Source: Desulfobacteria bacterium (GTDB lineage: Bacteria; Desulfobacterota; Desulfobacteria; Desulfobacterales; C00003060). Taken from it: a DNA stretch of 5,657 nt. Where the stretch lies: the NCBI GenBank assembly GCA_030145035.1, contig JAQYWL010000388.1:1-5657 (forward strand). Direction: 5' to 3'. The notes beneath the pieces are model-generated. The model did not search any database and was not told the DNA's origin. It saw only the letters and a list, made by a program, of their open reading frames with translations. This document shows, piece after piece, positions 4,039 to 5,657 of this stretch. The first letter of the stretch is position 1, and each line of letters begins with the position of its first letter. Made by a program: the position numbers and the translations under genes.

Positions 4039-5255
4039 GCCAACTTTTTCTCAATGCACTCATATCCCCGGTCTATGTGATAAACCCGGGAAACCTCGGT
4101 GGTCCCCTCTGCAGCCAGGCCTGCCAAAATGAGCGAAGCGCTTGCCCTCAGATCAGTCGCCATAACAGGCGCCCCGGTCAAGCGCCTGCCACCTCTGACC
4201 ACAGCAGCATTACCTGACACCGTAATGTCTGCGCCCATACGCTGAAGCTCACTTACATGAATGAACCGATTTTCAAAGATAGTCTCAGATATCACACTCA
4301 AGCCGTTGGTCAGACACATAAGCACCATAAACTGGGCCTGCATGTCAGTGGGAAACCCGGGATAGGGGAGGGTCTTAACATCCACGCTGGAAATCGTTTC
4401 CGTGCCTACTACGCGAAGGCCATCTGTTTCTTCTTCGACTGTTATGCCTGCCTGTTGCAGTTTGTGGATCATGGCCCGAAGGTGGTTGGGCTCACAGCCT
4501 ACAATCTTAATATTGCCCCGGGTCACTCCTGCGGCAACCATGAAAGTGCCGGTCTCGATCCGGTCTGGTATAATGGTAAAGGAAATCGGCTTCAAGGTCT
4601 TAACCCCTGTTATCTTAATGACCGGTGTACCAGCGCCGCTGATCCGGGCACCCATCCGGTTCAAAGCCTCTGCCAGGGCCACGACCTCGGGCTCACGAGC
4701 CGCATTCCTCAGGGTGGTGAGCCCTTCGGCCAGCACAGCCGCCATCATAATGTTTTCCGTGCCGGTTACGGTGACAACGTCAAAATAGATCTCAGCCCCT
4801 TTCAGTGAGCGGGCCTGCGCCTCTATATAGCCGTGCTCCAGTGAGATCGATGCCCCAAGTTCTTCTAAGCCATTGAGGTGGAGGTTGATGGGGCGGGCAC
4901 CGATGGCACAGCCTCCTGGTAGAGAAACCCGGGCACCTCCGAGGCGGGCCAGCAATGGCCCAAGGACCAGGACCGAGGCACGCATGGTTCGAACCAGATC
5001 ATACGGGGCCTCATAGCTATTCAGCCCGCTGGCATCCACCTTTACCACACTTTCGCTGGTTTCGACCTTGGCCCCGAAGTCAATCAGTAACCTCTTGATA
5101 GTTCTGATATCCTTAAGATCCGGCACATTATGAAAGGTGTTCCAGCCCTCGGTAAGGAGGGAAGAGACCAATATGGGAAGAGCTGCATTCTTCGCCCCGC
5201 TGACGGCCACCGTGCCTTCTAAGCGGTGGCCCCCTTCAATCACGATTTTTTCCAT
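4002..5255 (-). CDS. murA: UDP-N-acetylglucosamine 1-carboxyvinyltransferase (MurA)
   Basis: MurA (EC 2.5.1.7) transfers enolpyruvate from PEP to UDP-GlcNAc in the cytoplasm, the first committed step of peptidoglycan synthesis. The 417-residue length is typical. The substrate-binding Lys22-Asn23 lies in GAKNAALP. Cys116 in LPGGCAIGARP is the catalytic cysteine on the mobile loop (Cys115 in E. coli). Asp304 in FPTDMQAQ is the general base, and DLRASASLI (Arg370) and HIDRGYE (Arg396) complete the active site. The protein is a full two-domain inside-out barrel with no disruption. Cys116 is the residue alkylated by fosfomycin, and the Asp variant found in some naturally resistant enzymes is absent. 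ATG 5253-5255 shares one base with the upstream stop (TAATG) and has only a weak AGAAAG-type ribosome-binding site, which implies translational coupling to the LolA-like gene. The stop is TAG 4002-4004. No clear terminator follows. Confidence 0.98.
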   Translation of the reverse strand: MEKIVIEGGHRLEGTVAVSGAKNAALPILVSSLLTEGWNTFHNVPDLKDIRTIKRLLIDFGAKVETSESVVKVDASGLNSYEAPYDLVRTMRASVLVLGPLLARLGGARVSLPGGCAIGARPINLHLNGLEELGASISLEHGYIEAQARSLKGAEIYFDVVTVTGTENIMMAAVLAEGLTTLRNAAREPEVVALAEALNRMGARISGAGTPVIKITGVKTLKPISFTIIPDRIETGTFMVAAGVTRGNIKIVGCEPNHLRAMIHKLQQAGITVEEETDGLRVVGTETISSVDVKTLPYPGFPTDMQAQFMVLMCLTNGLSVISETIFENRFIHVSELQRMGADITVSGNAAVVRGGRRLTGAPVMATDLRASASLILAGLAAEGTTEVSRVYHIDRGYECIEKKLAQLGGHLRRVPE

Positions 5256-5657
5256 TATTCAAAGGTCTTTCTAAAATCCCTGATGGTCTTCTTGACCTCA
5301 TCCAGTTCGGATGTGGGTGGGGATGATGGTTGAGTGTCAGTAATTGGCTGGTACACCGTCTTTAGATAAGCAATGTCGAATAACTGGTCGGGCAGATCCG
5401 GATTGACCCTGAAAGTCTTTAACACATACATCGTGGCGAGTCGGCCATTCTGAAAAAACAGGATACGTGCAGGATACCACCTGCCTTTGCCCAGGGGCAT
5501 GTAGTCCGCATACTCGATTTCTTCCAAAGTCGCATCCCTGGAACCACTACCCTTCACAACGTATCTTATTGGCCTGAAGGTCTCCTTTTCAATCCAAACC
5601 TGAGGAACAGATTCATCAGGGTATTTTGCCCCGATGACATAGGCGATCCTGTCCTTG
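5255..5657 (-). CDS. LolA-like outer-membrane lipoprotein-sorting family protein, C-terminal part (5' end beyond the window)
   Basis: The frame is open through the window edge and gives the last 133 residues. The visible order is DRIAYVIGAKYPDE, then VWIEKETFRPIRYVVKG, then EIEYADYMPLGKGRWYPARI, then a final strand VLKTFRVNPDLPDQLFDI. The pattern of edge strands, with the W-I-E-K/R-P-I-R-Y strand followed by Y-x-x-Y-x-x-L-G-x-G-R-W-Y-P, is that of LolA-like half-barrel proteins of the outer membrane lipoprotein-sorting type, usually periplasmic. It is followed by a Pro/Ser-rich linker (PITDTQPSSPP) and a short charged terminal helix ending at TAA 5255-5257. The start and any signal peptide lie outside the window. 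The one-base overlap with murA suggests co-transcription of envelope-related genes. The family call rests on pattern memory. It could be another LolA-fold periplasmic protein rather than a true lipoprotein carrier. Confidence 0.7.
   Translation of the reverse strand, partial: KDRIAYVIGAKYPDESVPQVWIEKETFRPIRYVVKGSGSRDATLEEIEYADYMPLGKGRWYPARILFFQNGRLATMYVLKTFRVNPDLPDQLFDIAYLKTVYQPITDTQPSSPPTSELDEVKKTIRDFRKTFE

Noticed and set aside
4257..4808. + strand ORFs within murA (183 and 128 codons)
   Set aside because: These are antisense shadows of an intact, highly conserved essential gene, and their products have no recognisable motifs.

Overview
This window looks like ordinary chromosome of a Gram-negative, anaerobe-type bacterium. 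Desulfobacterota (the former Deltaproteobacteria) is my best guess. The reasons are the style of the small HTH/zinc-ribbon regulator, the TrmO-type remnant, a LolA-like envelope protein upstream of murA, and intergenic arrays of 8-bp units in inverted orientation, which I associate from memory with such genomes. This is an impression from sequence, not a database result. I see no CRISPR array, tRNA, rRNA, complete insertion sequence or phage module.

Layout. Bases 1-263 are the 3' end of lexA on the + strand. Every other confident gene is on the - strand. A small HTH/zinc-ribbon regulator (135-608) converges on lexA, and its reading frame runs through the intergenic space into the lexA 3' end. 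A gene-free stretch (609-803) carries the first inverted octad array. An M3-like zinc metallopeptidase follows (804-2279). A 345-bp gene-free stretch (2280-2624) holds a second, unrelated octad array and a C-rich element that is both a strong hairpin and a G-quadruplex candidate on the - strand. A Yip1-domain membrane protein (2625-3158) comes next, directly abutting the N-terminal third of a trmO-like methyltransferase gene that has lost its catalytic part.

Bases 3320-4001 hold no confident gene. They contain a short + strand ORF with phasin-like helical character, several hairpins, a large imperfect inverted repeat (3661-3746) and a 52-codon + strand ORF that runs antisense into the murA 3' end. 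I read this stretch, together with the trmO fragment, as a zone of gene decay and rearrangement. The window ends with murA (4002-5255), translationally coupled through TAATG to the upstream gene for a LolA-like protein (5255 to beyond the window end).

Functionally there is no single pathway. LexA is the SOS repressor. MurA commits UDP-GlcNAc to peptidoglycan synthesis and probably shares a transcript with an envelope protein. The peptidase and the Yip1-domain protein are stand-alone. I found no convincing new multi-gene system. The most interesting material is non-coding: two octad arrays of identical architecture but different sequence bracketing the peptidase gene, the G-rich element, and the eroded region beside murA.
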